64,000 bases of DNA from Branchiostoma lanceolatum (lineage: Eukaryota > Chordata > Leptocardii > Amphioxiformes > Branchiostomatidae), in contig NC_089732.1 in the NCBI RefSeq assembly GCF_035083965.1, forward strand, positions 12,601,424-12,665,423. Reading direction: 5' to 3'. Position 1 is the stretch's first letter. Every line of letters begins with the position of its first letter. This document shows, piece after piece, positions 60,973-64,000 of the stretch. A program made the position numbers and the translations under genes. Under the pieces are notes generated by a model. That model saw nothing but the letters and a program-made list of their open reading frames with translations. It made no database searches and was not told where the DNA came from.

Positions 60973-61148
60973 CTAGCCTCTACCAGACCAGGCTCGACAG
61001 TCGCTGAAAAAATAGTAGAAATTGGCCAAAGAAACATAATAACCAAAAGAGTTAACTGGCCATAGGAGTACAATTTGCGACATATCTGTCTTTGTAATTG
61101 ACCGATTTCTATTTTTTTCCAGCGACCTATTGAGCATGGTAGAGGCTA
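60973..61148. mobile_element. Inverted-repeat element, about 176 bp
   Basis: The left arm begins TAGCCTCTACCAGACC and the right arm ends GCATGGTAGAGGCTA, with CGCTG...AAATT matching further in. The direct repeat ACAGTACAGTAA lies beside each end (60,960-60,971 and 61,149-61,160). Confidence 0.7.
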
Positions 61149-61344
61149 ACAGTACAGTAAGTGTAACAGGATGTGGACTTTGACCAGCATTAAACAGAAT
61201 GTTGACTGTTCTTGCAAGGTTGACATAAGTAACGTCCTATCCAAAACTGCCTGTTTTGACCTGTTTTTCGGTCTGAAAAATTCACTGTGCTTGACGAAAA
61301 CAAAACTACATGTATTTGTTATTTCGGTAAAACAAAAAACGATT

Positions 61345-61426
61345 CGTTGTCGGCAGGATTCGAACCTGCGCGGGCAGAGCCCAATAGATTTCTAGTCTAT
61401 CGCCTTAACCACTCGGCCACGACAAC
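61345..61426 (-). tRNA. tRNA-Ser(AGA)
   Basis: 82 nt. Acceptor stem GTTGTCG pairs with CGACAAC, then discriminator G; CCA is not encoded. The A box TGGCCGAGTGG and B box GGTTCGAATCC are intact. Anticodon loop CTAGAAA has AGA at 61,393-61,391, closed by ATAGA/TCTAT. A long variable arm, as in serine tRNAs, is present. No intron. A T6 run on the minus strand just downstream (about 61,335-61,340) is a good Pol III terminator. It looks functional. Confidence 0.93.
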
Positions 61427-62126
61427 TCAGATACTCTTAATTGGTTGGCCTGCGGTTCTGTCCGGATCGCAGAACTCCGTCGAAACGCCTAACTCAAAAG
61501 CTGAACCTAATGGGTTTTAAACTGTATACCGTTTCCAGTACATAATCTTAACTCCCAAGGACGAAAAACGTAAAGATTGGAGACAAAATTTGCAGGAATG
61601 AAGGGACTTGACTTTTATATTGATTTTTATAAGCCCAGATTTTTTTCATGCCACGGGTAGTCACTTCTAAATTAGAATCGAAGACAAGAGTTGTCTTACA
61701 AAGCACGAACAATACGTTGACTTTCTAAAGCAAGGCAAAGCGTTTGTTGACAAAAATTATTACTAACTTGCAATTTGTGATGGCCTCGGGTTGTAGTCTT
61801 CGCACGGACAGTAAAAGTGACTTCTTTTTTAATCAGTAAACTATGTAGCACATCTGAGGTAATGTTACAATCCTAGTGTGTCGTATATCTAAGAAAGAAC
61901 CAAAATTTATACATTTTTCTCATGGATAAAGTTCATAAACCAACATCTAACTTTTTAAAGGCATCTAGACCATATCCTTATTTTTATTGCAGAGAAACTT
62001 GTACTTTCTATCTGCCGTTCTCGCCTAGAGGGAGATATGTCTACACTACAGTCCAAACAGGTGAATCACTCCACAATAAGACAATTTAATGACAACCATA
62101 AACAGGTGAATAGGACTGCGTATCGG

Positions 62127-62208
62127 GACGAGGTGGCCGAGTGGTTAAGGCGATGGACTGCTAATCCATTGTGCTCTGCACGCGTGGGTTCGAATCCCAT
62201 CCTCGTCG
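62127..62208 (+). tRNA. tRNA-Ser(GCT)
   Basis: 82 nt. Acceptor GACGAGG pairs with CCTCGTC, then discriminator G. A box TGGCCGAGTGG and B box GGTTCGAATCC are present. Anticodon loop CTGCTAA with GCT at 62,160-62,162, stem ATGGA/TCCAT. The long variable arm contains GTGCTCTGCAC. No intron. A T-rich terminator (TTTATTTT) follows about 8 bases downstream. It looks functional. Confidence 0.93.
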
Positions 62209-62710
62209 ATACAATTTATTTTGTCAGATTATCGACTATAATTGCTGTTTTGTTTGGTGGTGATTTTCGTACTTGTCGAGCCAAGTTTACAGCATGTATA
62301 ATCCACTTATACAACAACAATCCGGCCAACTGGACTGGTGTTCGAATTTTGGGGCCAAAGTTCAACCTACCAATAATCACTGGTAATTATTAATTGTATA
62401 CGTAATTTGCTTGAGGAAAAGACCCTTGCACACCTCTGACTGTGATGTTAAATGTGAACAAATCGCTTTGTCTGCATACGACAGAGTAATCAGGCTGTAA
62501 GTAACGACTATAACCAAGGACATTATATATCCTATATAATGTCCTTGCTATAACTAACGAAACGTTAACGTAACGCCATAGTTTGAGTTTCTGTGTCGAC
62601 AAATCAATAAATGTTAGGATCTTGCCACCAAAAATATGTTTGAAGAACTGTTTACAAAATTGACGACCCGGATGTTGATGATTCAGCTACACACGTCTGT
62701 CGTCTGATCG

Positions 62711-62718
62711 TGACGTCA
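62711..62718. promoter_or_regulatory. CRE palindrome upstream of a possible first exon
   Basis: Full TGACGTCA palindrome 17 bases before the ATG at 62,735. CREB/ATF sites of this kind are common in CpG-type promoters. It supports, but does not prove, a transcription start here. Confidence 0.45.
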
Positions 62719-62734
62719 CTGTCTACATACCACC

Positions 62735-62771
62735 ATGTCCGCTCCATGCCCGGCTTGGCAGCAGTTCCAGC
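62735..62771 (+). CDS. Possible first coding exon, 12 codons; partial
   Basis: ACCACCATGT is a good Kozak context. The frame reads MSAPCPAWQQFQ and runs into a consensus donor C|GTAAGT (last exon base 62,771). The CRE just upstream adds support. Later exons were not found before the window end. A frame preceded by a splice-acceptor-like TTTTTAG at about 63,349 (minus its upstream bases) could be one, but it is AT-rich and unconvincing. I do not recognise the protein. Confidence 0.3.
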
Positions 62772-62844
62772 GTAAGTCGTTAAGGGGCGTTACCGCACAG
62801 ACCACACTCCTTCCTTTATTTACCAGTACATGTATAATGTGTAA

Positions 62845-62935
62845 GGTAACAGTTACTCTAGCAACTGGATAGAATTTGGAAACGGGCAGACGTTTTCAGA
62901 CAACATACGCTGTATTTCGTCAGTGACCGAAGTAC
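62845..62935 (+). repeat. Dispersed repeat family E fragment
   Basis: Shares AGTTACTCTAGCAACTGGAT, AAACGGGCAGACGTTTTCA and TTCGTCAGTGAC with the copies in HEATR1 introns. Confidence 0.6.
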
Positions 62936-63575
62936 AAACCGCAGTCACCCGGTTTTAAACCAAAACTGTTAAGTTGCAAAAATGTAATTGTATACAGTAG
63001 CTAAGACCTTACAGCAACTAACTGAACACTTTTCCAAATAGGTCCAGCCATTTTTATACATATCAAATTCTTCATAGTAAGATGAATTTGATAGCCATTA
63101 ATAAAGACCGCTTTTGATCCATGCAGCTGATGGTGTATGTCCTCCCGGCTTGCGAAAATATGAAAATATAAACAAGTCCAGACGTACAAGCAAACAAATA
63201 TGAAATGACACTGAAGTGATGGAATGCCTGTCAGTTCGTGTTTTTATTTTCTCTTTATAAACTTTCTGAAATTTCAATCCCCCAAACAACAAACTAAAAC
63301 TGCCAACCAAGCATCTCTAAACGCATCCCCAAAAAGTTTTGTTTTTAGAAATGGCCCCAACCTCATTGTCATATCATCTTGAGAGATGGACACAACGAAA
63401 AAATAATGAACAGCTAATAATTATAAATATAGAAACAGCAAAAACAAGTTGCAGAATTGAAAGAATAGAGAGACGCCTTACATCGTCAGAATTTATACAT
63501 AATATACATTTTAAAAAGCTGTGATACAAAGATTCTCACAAAGTGAGATTGACTAGTATATTTAAGGTCATAAAG

Positions 63576-63639
63576 GTTGTCGTGGCCGAGTGGTTAAGGC
63601 GATGAACTTGAAATCCAAGTTCGAATCCTGTCGGCAACG
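63576..63639 (+). pseudogene. tRNA-Ser(TGA)-like pseudogene lacking the variable arm
   Basis: 64 nt. The 5' half is almost identical to tRNA-Ser(AGA): GTTGTCG acceptor, A box TGGCCGAGTGG and D arm. The loop CTTGAAA would give anticodon TGA. About 18 nt covering the variable arm and the 5' side of the T stem are missing, and the sequence resumes at GTTCGAATCCTG. The anticodon stem (ATGAA against TCCAA) has two mismatches and the T stem does not pair. The acceptor stem still pairs (one G-U) and a TTTT terminator follows. Probably dead. Confidence 0.75.
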
Positions 63640-63865
63640 TTTGTTCTTTTATTGCCATAAATGGCAATTTTCTCAATCTTATAAATTCTGGAAGCTGGTT
63701 GTCGTCTGTACTGTAAGAATACCTTCCATGTTCTTTGTTACTTATACTAGTATTTTTTTTAAATATCATATCACCCTGCCACTGGTAACCGAAAAATAAT
63801 TTCAAAATGCCTGACGATCTTCTGCCGACCATGCACCTGTTCGTAAAGGTAATTTCGGGTCCGCC

Positions 63866-63885
63866 CCCCCCCCCCCCACCCCCAA
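63866..63885. repeat. Poly-C homopolymer tract
   Basis: A run of about 14 C, one A and 5 C; prone to length variation and sequencing error. Confidence 0.9.
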
Positions 63886-63919
63886 CAGAGTAACATAGTT
63901 GGAGTTTCAGTCAGGATCG

Positions 63920-64000
63920 CTAGGCGGTGCTGAAGTCGTCCACAATTTGCATAGCTCTGGCATCCTCAGCCCTGTGGTGAAACATGGATAGGATGTCACA
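63920..64000 (-). CDS. C-terminal end of an unidentified gene running off the right edge; partial
   Basis: The minus-strand frame is open from the window edge to a TAG at 63,922-63,920 and reads CDILSMFHHRAEDARAMQIVDDFSTA. The composition is protein-like and charged, unlike neighbouring frames. An AG (TTTCACCACAG) inside it could instead be an acceptor starting the exon at RAEDARAM. I do not recognise the protein. Confidence 0.35.
   Translation of the reverse strand, partial: CDILSMFHHRAEDARAMQIVDDFSTA

Noticed and set aside
62037..62393. A 118-codon plus-strand frame.
   Set aside because: It is a chance translation across the tRNA-Ser(GCT) gene.

Overview
The window reads as intron-rich, repeat-laden nuclear DNA from an invertebrate deuterostome. 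Amphioxus (Branchiostoma) is my best guess. The two recognisable genes have close vertebrate orthologues, introns of a few hundred to a few thousand bases are packed with small DNA transposons and tRNA-derived SINEs, and no bacterial or organellar features occur. The genus is inference; the animal origin is secure.

Left part, about 1-19,980: almost no genes. The one good coding candidate is a GC-rich first exon on the minus strand (3852-4286) with a signal peptide and an extracellular ligand-binding-type (ionotropic glutamate receptor-like) N-terminus. The rest is AT-rich spacer holding LINE 3' ends, several SINE families, a GC-rich palindrome between two copies of one repeat (9.1-9.8 kb), a tandem duplication (15.8-16.1 kb) and a foldback element (16.7 kb).

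Centre, 19,984-58,000, minus strand: one complete gene, HEATR1 (UTP10/BAP28), a nucleolar SSU-processome HEAT-repeat protein. I traced 42 coding exons plus a noncoding first exon. All splice phases agree and the spliced frame is 6,558 nt, giving 2,185 residues. Its introns carry many mobile elements whose ends and target-site duplications can be read directly (Harbinger-like, MULE-like, hAT-like and TTAA-type), a higher-order minisatellite and LINE fragments. One mariner-like MITE has inserted into the 5' splice site of the exon ending at 48,235 and left a working but altered donor.

Right part: DUS4L (tRNA-dihydrouridine synthase, 58,736-59,782, plus strand) is head-to-head with HEATR1 across a short shared promoter containing an E-box and ETS sites. 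Beyond it lie nested foldback elements, then three serine tRNA loci within 2.3 kb: tRNA-Ser(AGA) on minus, tRNA-Ser(GCT) on plus, and a broken Ser(TGA)-type copy that has lost its variable arm. The last kilobase and a half holds hints of two further genes running off the edge. HEATR1 (rRNA processing), DUS4L (tRNA modification) and the tRNA genes are all translation-related, but apart from the shared promoter nothing shows that they act as a unit. I found no sign of a new multi-gene system; the novelty here lies in mobile-element and splice-site architecture.
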